A stretch of DNA of 38,764 nt from NCBI RefSeq assembly GCF_030680395.1, contig NZ_JAUXVR010000018.1, forward strand, positions 1 to 38,764. The letters run 5' to 3'. The notes under the pieces were generated by a model that had not been told where the DNA came from, made no database searches, and saw only the letters and a program-made list of their open reading frames with translations. Source of the DNA: Methylobacter sp. Its GTDB lineage: Bacteria > Pseudomonadota > Gammaproteobacteria > Methylococcales > Methylomonadaceae. Below are positions 26,305 through 33,159 of the stretch, in pieces. The position numbers were made by a program, and so were the translations under genes. Every line of letters begins with the position of its first letter. The first letter of the stretch is position 1.

Positions 26305-26631
26305 CTAGGCGAACGATCTCTGTAGGCTCTCCAGTTCATCAAGCAGGCGATCAAAGCTCATTGCTCCAGGACGGTTCATCGACTTCATCATAGGTTTGGG
26401 CTTATCAATAATTACCGGCTTTTTAACAATCGGCTCACTTTCCCGCAGCGCTTTAATGAGTGGCATAGAGGCAATTAAATTCTCGCCACCTCTACCAGCT
26501 CCGACAAGCTGACCTGTCTCGTCGGTCATGATGACAGTCGTTCCACCGCCTCCAAGTCCAAGCGCCTTCATCATGTCGCCATGACCGCGAATTTCGTGTA
26601 TTCGCCCATGATTATTATATAAAAGTTTCAT
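26305..26631 (-). CDS. Hypothetical element protein
   Basis: A 108-residue protein with a Gly-rich region (MMKALGLGGGGTTVIMTD), a Lys/Pro-rich linker (VKKPVIIDKPKPMMK) and a helical C-terminus (FDRLLDELESLQRSFA). No family is recognised. GGAGAA lies 8 bp before the ATG. It sits between the DUF5681 gene (19 bp upstream) and the tape-measure-like gene, so it may be an assembly partner or chaperone of the latter (inference from position only). Confidence 0.6.
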   Translation of the reverse strand: MKLLYNNHGRIHEIRGHGDMMKALGLGGGGTTVIMTDETGQLVGAGRGGENLIASMPLIKALRESEPIVKKPVIIDKPKPMMKSMNRPGAMSFDRLLDELESLQRSFA

Positions 26632-26650
26632 AAATTAATTTCTCCAAAAG

Positions 26651-26926
26651 TTAATATTTACCGTCAATAATCTTTTTCAAGTCTGCGTCCGAAAGAACCG
26701 TTACATCCAAAAATGAATCTTCCGACGGCCCGATTTTTCCCCAACCGCGATCAAGTAACGCATTAGCAGCAGCCACCCGAGAACCAGATGATGACTTGGA
26801 ATCCTTCATGATCTCTACCAGTGTCGCCAGTGCTTCAGCTGTGTGAAGTTGTGCCGCTTTCCGTACAGACTTAACTCCTTTAGGACGTCCACCTGGATTG
26901 CCACTCATACCGGGTTTAAATGCCAT
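26651..26926 (-). CDS. DUF5681 domain protein
   Basis: A 91-residue protein starting MAFKPGMSGNPGGRPKG, the DUF5681 signature, followed by a helical part (AEALATLVEIMKDSK, AAANALLDRGWG). In phage genomes this family often lies near packaging genes and the helical repeats resemble small DNA-binding adaptors, but no large terminase is present here. The ATG with GGAG 8 bp upstream is chosen; the open frame extends to 27043. It precedes the 108-residue gene in one operon. Confidence 0.75.
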   Translation of the reverse strand: MAFKPGMSGNPGGRPKGVKSVRKAAQLHTAEALATLVEIMKDSKSSSGSRVAAANALLDRGWGKIGPSEDSFLDVTVLSDADLKKIIDGKY

Positions 26927-27042
26927 GTTCATTGCTCCAGTGTTGTTCTCAATGAATGGCGACAACACAGGGTGTAAAATCGCCATTGATATTATTGTTC
27001 CGTCACCACCGATCAATAGCAAAGCCAAGTCAAAATAATTCA

Positions 27043-27834
27043 CTATAAATCGCTCGCGCCAGCTATTCCGGCATACCGGCTTGGACGGATTTCAGGAGCT
27101 TTCACATACGCTGATTTCTCCCTAACCATAATGGCATTGGGTAATTCAGGCCGCCTGTTGGGGTTCTGAATGCACTCAAAGATTCGCCCGTAGGTGCCGG
27201 TTTCCTTGCCGCACCAGCACAAGGAATCTACTGGACCGCGCTCGCGCGTCTCGCATTTTGCGCATATCACCTCAGTAACTGTCGGGCTAATGTTTCGTTT
27301 AAGCAACCGGCCGCAACAATGGCGGCACACGTGCGGAACAAGCAGCCAAGTCTCTGTACGCGGTGGTGTATTGATATTGATAGGCTGGACGGCTTTTAGA
27401 TCGGGCTTTGCCGCTGTCTGACCAGGATAAGGATAAGGCCGCTTCCCACGAAGCTCTCTAATAATTTTCTGAGGAACAACTTCCCCTGCCTCTACAGCTT
27501 CAAGAACCAGCTCGCGAACGTCGTCTGGGGCTGTAATAAGCTCCAGCGCAGTATTCAAGGCCAGGCCAGTGGGACAGTTAGACGAGATAAGATATTCCGG
27601 GCAATTTGTCGCAAGACGCATATAGCGATTACATTGGGCTTGTTTAACTTGGCAGTTTTCAGCCAGCCACGGCATGAAATCACCTAAAGGCAGGCTCGCC
27701 TTGATGCGATTCAAGGACTGGCCGATCAGTGCCGCCAAATTAAGACTTTGCCGCACCATGCTAATAATCTGAGCCTCACGCTCATTAATTTCAGCTGCGA
27801 TAGCCTTCAACTCGGCCGCTGTGATTTGGCTCAA
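27043..27834 (-). CDS. DUF3102 protein with C-terminal zinc fingers
   Basis: About 263 residues. The N-terminal part (EINEREAQIISMVRQSLNLA, then GDFMPWLAENCQVKQAQCNR) fits DUF3102, a helical domain seen in phage and plasmid proteins. The C-terminal part has Cys/His pairs (CRHCC, CAKC, CWCG) that suggest zinc binding, and RGPVDSLCWCGKETGTYGRI. The start is uncertain. I prefer a TTG one base after the stop of the 51-residue gene, with GAGG 9 bp upstream; a TTG at 27903 is the longest alternative. A role in DNA binding or replication control is plausible but unproven. Confidence 0.7.
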   Translation of the reverse strand: MSQITAAELKAIAAEINEREAQIISMVRQSLNLAALIGQSLNRIKASLPLGDFMPWLAENCQVKQAQCNRYMRLATNCPEYLISSNCPTGLALNTALELITAPDDVRELVLEAVEAGEVVPQKIIRELRGKRPYPYPGQTAAKPDLKAVQPININTPPRTETWLLVPHVCRHCCGRLLKRNISPTVTEVICAKCETRERGPVDSLCWCGKETGTYGRIFECIQNPNRRPELPNAIMVREKSAYVKAPEIRPSRYAGIAGASDL

Positions 27835-27835
27835 T

Positions 27836-27991
27836 TCAGCAGTCCTCAGCTTTGACCTTCGAATTTTCCTGCCTTTCCGGCGCCTTGAGGACCGGTTCAG
27901 CAATCGGCGCGCGATGGCCCAATCTCGCTAGATGACTACGCGCGATGGCGTCGTTTTTTTCTCTTCGTTCCAGGCGTTCTTTCTCATTCAT
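27836..27991 (-). CDS. Small charged protein
   Basis: A 51-residue highly charged protein (MNEKERLERREKNDAIARSH at the start, KVKAEDC at the end). A strong GAGGAG ribosome-binding site precedes the ATG. It ends one base before the preferred start of the DUF3102 gene, so translation of the two is probably coupled. No family is recognised. Confidence 0.6.
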   Translation of the reverse strand: MNEKERLERREKNDAIARSHLARLGHRAPIAEPVLKAPERQENSKVKAEDC

Positions 27992-28054
27992 CTTGGCTCC
28001 TCATTGTTAATTTGATCTGACACGGCCATTTTTATATCACAACTTGGAATAGAC

Positions 28055-28079
28055 AAAGTGAACGAACTTCGCTCACTTT
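28055..28079. promoter_or_regulatory. Near-perfect palindrome, candidate operator
   Basis: AAAGTGAACGAA, one base, and TTCGCTCACTTT form 12-bp arms with one mismatch. The loop is too short for a normal terminator hairpin. It lies between the 91-residue gene and the 51-residue gene and may bind a dimeric regulator. Confidence 0.4.
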
Positions 28080-28099
28080 CGGTTTAATTTTTTCGTAAA

Positions 28100-28375
28100 T
28101 TAATGGATGGCCTCCTCGCCAAATGCTGTTTTTAGCCGTCCATCCATGGCGTAGTCGGTAATGACGGTTAGTAGCCCAAGCAACATTGCATGATCCTTAT
28201 CATTATCAAAATGAATTCTTCCAGCATCCAGAGCGCCGATAATCTCAGTGCTGCACGTTGCAAACGCGCCTAAAAGGTCCTCGTGATTATGCACATTAAC
28301 CGGCAGCGTTTGTGATAATTGATGCAATTGCATCAGCGTGGAGCTCATCATTAATTTTTGTAGAGTTTCTTTCAT
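28100..28375 (-). CDS. Hypothetical element protein
   Basis: A 91-residue helical protein (LQKLMMSSTLMQLHQLSQTL at the start; RLKTAFGEEAIH at the end). No family is recognised. It lies directly downstream of a four-copy repeat array that may control it. A moderately acidic composition and the absence of basic patches argue against a DNA-binding role. Confidence 0.5.
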   Translation of the reverse strand: MKETLQKLMMSSTLMQLHQLSQTLPVNVHNHEDLLGAFATCSTEIIGALDAGRIHFDNDKDHAMLLGLLTVITDYAMDGRLKTAFGEEAIH

Positions 28376-28418
28376 CTTAATTTCCTCGCCCAGTTGAGCT
28401 ATCTTCCCAGCTCTGCAA

Positions 28419-28442
28419 TACAGCTACAGCTACAGCTACAGC
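28419..28442. repeat. Hexanucleotide microsatellite
   Basis: Four perfect tandem copies of TACAGC. They lie about 45 bp upstream of the 91-residue gene and next to the operator-like array. Length changes by slippage could alter promoter spacing. Confidence 0.8.
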
Positions 28443-28479
28443 ACTGATTATTTTTCATAGTGGTGTGGTTACAGTAGGT

Positions 28480-28629
28480 GTGTGCCGAAATGGAGCACGA
28501 AAGACCTCCGTAAGTTATTGATTTTTTCTTGTTGTGTACCTCCAATCGGTACACAAATCCCAATTACCTAAATTTGTGTCCCAAAAGGGAGTACGCAAAA
28601 TAGCTTTGTGCCCCCCTTTTCGGTACGGT
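28480..28629. promoter_or_regulatory. Four-copy operator or iteron array
   Basis: Four related words of about 22 bp lie in 150 bp. Copy 1 is forward (GTGTGCCGAAATGGAGCAC, 28480-28498). Copies 2-4 are reverse: 28532-28556, about 28573-28599, and about 28605-28627. On the reading strand the consensus is near GTRCCGAWWNGGRGNACACAAA. Copy 2 is a perfect 9-bp inverted repeat (TTGTGTACC / GGTACACAA). The array lies just after the winged-helix gene and before the 91-residue gene. It fits an operator cluster or a replication-initiator binding region. Confidence 0.6.
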
Positions 28630-28633
28630 TGCT

Positions 28634-29014
28634 TTAATTTTCTGGCCGCCATTTTTCCCAGTCATGAGTAGGATTTTTATAGTCGAATGGCATCCAGGTC
28701 AAACGCCATTCACGCGCCTTACTGCCTGTTTTGCTGTTGAATAAAGATTGCTCAAAACAGACAATGAAGCCGCGCTCCTGTAGCACATTAAACGCTTTAC
28801 CTGCTGTTTCAGGTTTACATCCAATCTTTTGACCAGCCTCACGCACCCCATAGGCCACCGGTTTGTCGTTTCGCCATTGCAGATGAAGTAAATCCATTAA
28901 CACCTTGGCCGTAGCAGGCATTGACTGATAGGCAGGTGATTCACGCATTGCCCTAGAGACAACCATAACTCCGCCTCTGCCGTCATAACCAAGTCTTGGT
29001 TTTTTCTTGGACAT
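28634..29014 (-). CDS. Winged-helix DNA-binding protein
   Basis: A 126-residue basic protein. The core (SMPATAKVLMDLLHLQWRND, then YGVREAGQKIGCKPETAGKA and FNVLQERGFIVCFEQS) has the layout of a winged helix-turn-helix like those of replication initiators and phage regulators. The start ATG follows the Rha stop directly (TAAATG), so translation is coupled. It is the best candidate to bind the repeat array that begins just downstream of its stop codon. Whether it acts as a repressor or an initiator cannot be told. Confidence 0.65.
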   Translation of the reverse strand: MSKKKPRLGYDGRGGVMVVSRAMRESPAYQSMPATAKVLMDLLHLQWRNDKPVAYGVREAGQKIGCKPETAGKAFNVLQERGFIVCFEQSLFNSKTGSKAREWRLTWMPFDYKNPTHDWEKWRPEN

Positions 29015-29806
29015 TTAGTCGCCCAGAACCCTGGTTCTCTCGACAACAAAGCGATCCAGTGCATTTTTCAGTTTTTGGTAAATCTCTTTATACGGCAATT
29101 TCGCTTCCATCCCTTTAGTCAAAGCCTGAGCAGATGTCAGCTCAATTAAACTCAGGTTAGCCAGCTGTATCGCCGTCAGCAACTCTCTAACCTGAGTAAC
29201 GTGTGGATCAATGACCAGTATCGATTTTTGAACCACGTTGGTGATGGTGCAAAAATATCGGTCGGCGTTGCTGCTGCCCTGTTCTTTTGCATAGGCGATA
29301 AATGTTTTAATTTCATCGGTAAGTATGCCTCGACTGTCTTTGCCGGATGAGCGCGCCACCTGATAGGCCAGACTGGCACGTTCTTTTGATTGCCGCTCGA
29401 ATGCTGCTTCAATCCTTAAGAACTCATCAACAAAACGCCGTTGGCCTTCTCTTGATTTGCGGCCGCCGATAAACGGCATGGCTTTTAAGAATCCCGCCTT
29501 ATTGAGTTCGTAACGACGGTATTCTTTGCCGCGCTTCACATAATTTGACAGCTTGAATTCAAGCCGTGAGATTGTGCCATCTGCCAGCAAGTCATCCAGA
29601 GTTTGCAGTACATTTTTATGATCCCGACCGAACTGTTTGGCAATATCACGGCTATCGACGCAAATCTGATTGCTGCCTCCGCGAATGATGAAATCGTTGA
29701 CGATTGCAGGCACGCTAGTATTCGTGCTTATTGGTGTCGGGTTATTTTCATTATTCGACATCAGGACTGCCTGGGAGTCGGTGACGGGGAATTTGGGAGG
29801 AGTCAT
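29015..29806 (-). CDS. Rha family phage regulatory protein
   Basis: A 263-residue protein. The N-terminal Rha domain is clear: VDSRDIAKQFGRDHKNVLQT, then YELNKAGFLKAMPFIGGRKS and FVDEFLRIEAAFER. Rha proteins are known from lambdoid and related phages, where one of them interferes with phage growth under some host conditions. The C-terminal part is helical and of unknown role. The start (TAATG overlap with the excisionase-like gene) is chosen for coupling; an ATG at 29761 is a shorter alternative. It is the second gene of the leftward unit. Confidence 0.82.
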   Translation of the reverse strand: MTPPKFPVTDSQAVLMSNNENNPTPISTNTSVPAIVNDFIIRGGSNQICVDSRDIAKQFGRDHKNVLQTLDDLLADGTISRLEFKLSNYVKRGKEYRRYELNKAGFLKAMPFIGGRKSREGQRRFVDEFLRIEAAFERQSKERASLAYQVARSSGKDSRGILTDEIKTFIAYAKEQGSSNADRYFCTITNVVQKSILVIDPHVTQVRELLTAIQLANLSLIELTSAQALTKGMEAKLPYKEIYQKLKNALDRFVVERTRVLGD

Positions 29807-30048
29807 TAAGCACCGCCTTGGTTTCCGGCTTCCAGCCAGGCGAACCATTTCGCTTCGTTAATTAAAATCTTGCGGCCATTTCTTAAAATTGCCCCAGATT
29901 CCTTGAGGCCGTTTTTTTCCTCGTTAAATATCTGGGCTCTAACACCGCCAATTTTGAAAGCTTTGTGTTTGTCACAAAGTTGATTAACTGTTAAATAGCA
30001 ATACAATGCTACTTGCTGTTCAGCAGATTGATTGTTTTGTACGCCCAT
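29806..30048 (-). CDS. Excisionase-like small DNA-binding protein
   Basis: An 80-residue protein with YLTVNQLCDKHKAFKIGG followed by NGLKESGAILRNGRKILI and a Trp-containing helix (EAKWFAWLEA). This is the pattern of MerR/Xis-type small proteins found in many prophages. It may help the integrase excise the element or act as a promoter regulator. The ATG with GGTGA upstream is chosen; an open frame continues to 30123. It is separated from the integrase unit by a terminator and has its own control region with an 11-bp inverted repeat. Confidence 0.65.
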   Translation of the reverse strand: MGVQNNQSAEQQVALYCYLTVNQLCDKHKAFKIGGVRAQIFNEEKNGLKESGAILRNGRKILINEAKWFAWLEAGNQGGA

Positions 30049-30115
30049 AATTTCACCATTGATTATTAGATAATAAATTCTTTCATCAGCGCTTGTTGTT
30101 GATGATGGTGAAATT
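30049..30115 (-). promoter_or_regulatory. Paired 11-bp inverted repeat upstream of the excisionase-like gene
   Basis: AATTTCACCAT at 30049-30059 and its exact complement ATGGTGAAATT at 30105-30115 frame a 45-bp AT-rich segment that should hold the promoter of the leftward unit. The inner copy supplies the gene's ribosome-binding site (GGTGA). Binding of a regulator to both copies, or a stem in the leader RNA, could silence the unit. Confidence 0.5.
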
Positions 30116-30208
30116 CTATGCAATTGATTTTAAATGCAATAATGGTAAAAATAGTAATTTACCTAATTTACCTTTTTTACTAAAACTTAATTTGCTGTTT
30201 TTTAAAGC

Positions 30209-30231
30209 AAAAAAAAGGGGCTTAAAGCCCC
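30209..30231 (-). terminator. Intrinsic terminator containing a stop codon
   Basis: Read on the minus strand: GGGGCTTTAAGCCCC followed by eight T residues. The TAA stop of the gene at 30222 lies in the hairpin loop. It separates the integrase unit from the unit that starts with the excisionase-like gene. Confidence 0.9.
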
Positions 30232-30962
30232 GTTTCTTGTTTCTCTGTTATTTCCCCCGCCCGCCTTGCGTCTAGTTTGAGTGTGTTCAACTGCTTTTTC
30301 ACCTCTTTTCCTTCGTCTGATTTAAACCAAGTATTAAGAGTTTCAATATTTTTTCCCCATAAATCTGGACGCTCATTGCGCAGATCATCATCAATCAACT
30401 TGTGAGATTTATTGATGATATTCTCATCCTGTTTTAGCCGAGCCATAAAGTGCTCCGCTCTTAATTTGTCCTGTCCCCCTTTTTGTCGTCTTGGTTTGCT
30501 GGTTTTGCCCTTAACGCCTGCCGGTTCGGCACTATCTTGGGTACCCGTCCCCATATCACTCACTTCTCCGATTTGCTGATTTGGGTCTAGTGTTTTTGAT
30601 GTCGCACAACCCTTAATTTCTTCAATTTCAGATTTCAGGCAGTATAGGTTTATTTCACCAACGGCAACGCCATCAAGGTATTCATTATCATCATCACAGT
30701 CTCGCCTACTGATAAACCGACCATCAGAGTCAACATGGAGTTGAAATTTTTCACCTCTTGCAAGCATCCCAATCTGATTTGTGTCATTCAAATATATTGG
30801 TACTCTAATATTATGCCCTTGATAAGGCTCTTCCATAGAGCACCAAAACCAATCTCCCTGGGCATAAATTGACAGTTCTCCGCGCATACCAAGCTGTAAT
30901 AACCTTCTAACAGGCATTCCAGATAATAGTGCTGCTTCATCAATCATTAAAAATTTATTCAT
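30222..30962 (-). CDS. Hypothetical integrase-operon protein
   Basis: A 246-residue protein. The N-terminus (MIDEAALLSGMPVRRLLQLG) looks like a short helix-turn-helix as in excisionase or AlpA proteins. A beta-rich part and a low-complexity linker (KGKTSKPRRQKGGQDKLRAE) follow, then a charged helical C-terminus. It overlaps the integrase gene by 4 bp (ATGA), so the two are translated together. It may be a recombination directionality factor or a regulator (inference). Confidence 0.6.
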   Translation of the reverse strand: MNKFLMIDEAALLSGMPVRRLLQLGMRGELSIYAQGDWFWCSMEEPYQGHNIRVPIYLNDTNQIGMLARGEKFQLHVDSDGRFISRRDCDDDNEYLDGVAVGEINLYCLKSEIEEIKGCATSKTLDPNQQIGEVSDMGTGTQDSAEPAGVKGKTSKPRRQKGGQDKLRAEHFMARLKQDENIINKSHKLIDDDLRNERPDLWGKNIETLNTWFKSDEGKEVKKQLNTLKLDARRAGEITEKQETGL

Positions 30963-32023
30963 TGTGCCCCACCAAATATTTTGGCGTTCATACTGGCAAC
31001 CACATTTGAAACATGGCCGTCTGAAAGGTGGGCGTATCGCTTCACCATCTGTAGCGTTTTATGTCCCAGCACAGCCGCTATATCGGCCATGCTTGCGCCA
31101 TTCATTGCCAGATATGAGGCTGTACAGTGTCTAAGGTCATGCCATGTAAAATCAGTTATCCCGGCGTGTTTTCTGGCTGTCTCCCACGGTTGCTGTAAAT
31201 CAATCGGGTTCAGCGGGTTTTTAATGCCGGGGAATAATAGTTGAGTGTCTAGCCGTCTAACCTTGGCATGTTCGCGCAACAGCTCCAGGCAATGCCCGGC
31301 CAAAGGAACGCGCCGCCGGTCACCGTTTTTAGTTTCGTGCAGAATTAAAAAGCCGTCTTTTAAATCGACATCTGACCACTTCAGGTTGAAAAGCTCGGCC
31401 TGTCTCATACCGGTGGACATTGCCAGAATCACACACGTATAAAGCAATTTATTTCGGGATGCTTTACACGCGATTAATAGACGACCCCGTTCACCATCAT
31501 CCAAAAACCGGACACGCCCGCGCGCTGCTTTGGGTTTTTTGATGTTCTTCATGGGGGAATCTTCCAGCCACGCCCAATCCCGAACGGCTGTAGTAAAAAC
31601 CGTACTCAGTGAAGCCATGTATCTCAAAACAGTGGTGGGGCTCCGTGGCTTGCCCCTAAACTCTTCGTTCAAGAGCTTTTCTTTAACCAGCGTTAAAGTG
31701 TCGGCCGTCACATCGGCCAGCAACATATAACCGATTTCCTCTTTCCAGCGTCTTAGGTGTAGGCCGGTATGATCATCTTGGACTTTGTTGAGGTTTGCGC
31801 CGGATAAGTAGCGGTCAATCATTTCATCGACTGTGTGCTTTTTGGCTTCAGCGGTTTTGAAGTGTCGCCCTTCCCTGATTGCGCTTTCAGTGTCTTGTGC
31901 CCATTTTTTCGCGTCAGTTAGCCGATTAAAAGTGGCGGTTTGTGCTGGGTAGCCTTTCAGCCGAACTTGTGCGGTGTAGTAAGGTTTGTTCTCGGCTGTT
32001 AATCGCTTAGTGATAGTTGCCAT
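30959..32023 (-). CDS. int: Tyrosine recombinase (phage-type integrase)
   Basis: A 354-residue integrase. The N-terminal arm-binding domain (MATITKRLTAENKPYYTAQV) is followed by a SAM-like core-binding region and a complete catalytic domain: Arg207 in STGMRQAELF, Lys232 in HETKNG, His295 and Arg298 in TWHDLRHC, His321 in VLGHKT and Tyr330 in VKRYAHL. It should recombine the 92-bp att sequence in the tRNA 3' end. AGGGGCAACC precedes the ATG. It is transcribed away from attR, with paired direct repeats upstream that may be its arm sites. Confidence 0.95.
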   Translation of the reverse strand: MATITKRLTAENKPYYTAQVRLKGYPAQTATFNRLTDAKKWAQDTESAIREGRHFKTAEAKKHTVDEMIDRYLSGANLNKVQDDHTGLHLRRWKEEIGYMLLADVTADTLTLVKEKLLNEEFRGKPRSPTTVLRYMASLSTVFTTAVRDWAWLEDSPMKNIKKPKAARGRVRFLDDGERGRLLIACKASRNKLLYTCVILAMSTGMRQAELFNLKWSDVDLKDGFLILHETKNGDRRRVPLAGHCLELLREHAKVRRLDTQLLFPGIKNPLNPIDLQQPWETARKHAGITDFTWHDLRHCTASYLAMNGASMADIAAVLGHKTLQMVKRYAHLSDGHVSNVVASMNAKIFGGAQ

Positions 32024-32104
32024 GGTTGCCCCTATAGGATAGCAACCGGCATTTTGATATGATGCTCTCAGCCATTGCTTAACCCAGAATTAAGTTATTG
32101 GTAA

Positions 32105-32137
32105 GGCCTTGTCGGTGCTAGTTACACCCTCAAGGCC
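32105..32137 (+). repeat. Two-tier hairpin in the attP region
   Basis: GGCCTTG (32105-32111) pairs with CAAGGCC (32131-32137), and inside it GGTG pairs with CACC. A T-rich segment (GCTTTATTTC) follows on the plus strand. It lies between the integrase gene and the right arm sites. It could be a terminator protecting the integrase promoter, or a structured recombination site. Confidence 0.45.
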
Positions 32138-32166
32138 GCTTTATTTCTAGGTTTTTATTATACTCT

Positions 32167-32186
32167 CACGTTGCACTCACGTTGCA
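32167..32186. promoter_or_regulatory. Candidate integrase arm sites, right
   Basis: The 20 bases CACGTTGCACTCACGTTGCA are identical to those at 16212-16231. They lie 114 bp inside attR, in the same orientation as the left pair. In the circular form both pairs would flank the core site. Confidence 0.6.
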
Positions 32187-32300
32187 ATTGAGTATAAAAA
32201 AGGGCAATAAATGGCAATAATGGGCAACAAGAGAAAACGATTAAATCATTGAATTAATTATTATTGTTTGTTGTGTCGTGTTGTGGTTTTTAGTGTTTTT

Positions 32301-32392
32301 GGGATTCATAACCCCGGGGTCGGTGGTTCAAGTCCACCTATCGCCACCATACAAATCAAGCGCTTAGGTGAAAACCAAGTGCTTTTTTTATG
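32301..32392. repeat. attR: 92-bp direct repeat
   Basis: Perfect copy of 16108-16199, containing the tRNA 3' half from the anticodon stem and the tRNA terminator (32359-32389). It has no tRNA 5' half, so it is not a functional tRNA gene. The sequence beyond it resembles the inner left end of the element, as if this copy were once the attL of a second element. Confidence 0.95.
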
Positions 32393-32443
32393 CCTGAAAT
32401 AAAAGCTTTCCCAATTTCGTCCCATTTCTACAAAAACAGCCAC

Positions 32444-32499
32444 AACAAACCGCAACACTTGCCGGAATTTCAGACACAAAAAAGCCGATATTACCCGGC
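32444..32499. other. Remnant of a second element's left end
   Basis: Bases 32444-32477 match 16251-16284 in the intact element at 31 of 34 positions (core AACAAACCGCAACACTTGCC). Directly after, 32478-32499 matches the terminator at 17251-17272 at 20 of 22 positions. The roughly 970 bp between these blocks in the intact element, with the DUF4238 gene, are absent here. Confidence 0.75.
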
Positions 32500-32758
32500 T
32501 TTGATTGTTGAGTGATTTGACGTATCAGTTTACCCTTAGAATGTTAGTTGATCTTTGCAATCGCCTTTTTAATTTGACGCAAACCAACTCGCTTGCATTG
32601 CACTTATCGCTTCCGATCCTCCCGGTGCACTGGACAATATCAATTTTCACGGTAAGTTATAACAAAAAATTAAATAAAATCGAAATCCAGGGCGCGTTGA
32701 CTGACTAAATGCCCGGTGATTACCGCTCAATAAAATAATAATAACGAGGTGAGCTATT

Positions 32759-32908
32759 ATGCCAAGAAAAATCCACATGCAGGACCAGGTTGGACGCAGC
32801 AAAGTTGCAGAGATAATGAGCCATGACTACGGCCAGAGTTTTCTGGATCAGTGGACCATGAAATGTGCAGTGATTGGGTTATTTTTGCTGGTGGGGGTGT
32901 ATTGGTGA
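32759..32908 (+). CDS. Small single-pass membrane protein
   Basis: A 49-residue protein (MPRKIHMQDQVGRSKVAEIM at the start) with one C-terminal membrane helix (CAVIGLFLLVGVYW). A GAGGTGAG ribosome-binding site lies just upstream of the ATG. It lies in the tandem remnant and converges on the Cys-rich fragment, with 8 bp between the stop codons. No counterpart is visible in the intact element. Small membrane proteins of this shape occur in phages (coat or exclusion proteins) and as regulators; the role is unknown. Confidence 0.45.
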   Translation: MPRKIHMQDQVGRSKVAEIMSHDYGQSFLDQWTMKCAVIGLFLLVGVYW

Positions 32909-32916
32909 TGGGGCAG

Positions 32917-32979
32917 TTACATCCTATTCCGGCACAATTGCCGTGCCTCACGGGTTGAAATGCTGTCGCAATTAGTTAG
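32917..32979 (-). pseudogene. C-terminal fragment of a Cys-rich CYSI-family protein
   Basis: The minus-strand frame ending at the TAA of 32917-32919 encodes NCDSISTREARQLCRNRM, closely matching the end of the gene at 19277-19501 (NCDGISSDEARQLCRNKSAR). The homologous N-terminal part is missing. It confirms that DNA from a related element lies right of attR. Confidence 0.8.
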
Positions 32980-33159
32980 AGCGTTAGCTGTTATTCGGAT
33001 TGAAGCGAGGGATTAACATAAAAAGCAGATTAAAACGGAAATAAAACGTGTTTTCAATCCTTAAATAAGCGCCTGGCGCTCCGCATGCTGGAGATTCAAA
33101 TTGAATCACGGCATATTATTGCCATCACCGGAAGCCACGCGCCAAGCATTGATTTAGTT

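Larger units (their letters stand above)
16108..32300. mobile_element. 16.2-kb tRNA-integrated mobile element
   Basis: The element is bounded by 92-bp perfect direct repeats. It carries a tyrosine integrase at the right end, an excisionase-like gene, Rha, phage-type small proteins and a tape-measure-like protein. Nearly all genes run leftward; only the DUF4238 gene at the attL tip runs rightward. No terminase, portal, capsid, tail-sheath, relaxase or type IV secretion gene was recognised. It could be a degraded prophage, a phage satellite, or an integrative element with an unfamiliar transfer system. The host tRNA is restored by the element. Confidence 0.92.

Noticed and set aside
28419-28629. 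CRISPR array
   Set aside because: The repeats are degenerate, in mixed orientation, unevenly spaced and without uniform spacers; no cas gene is present.
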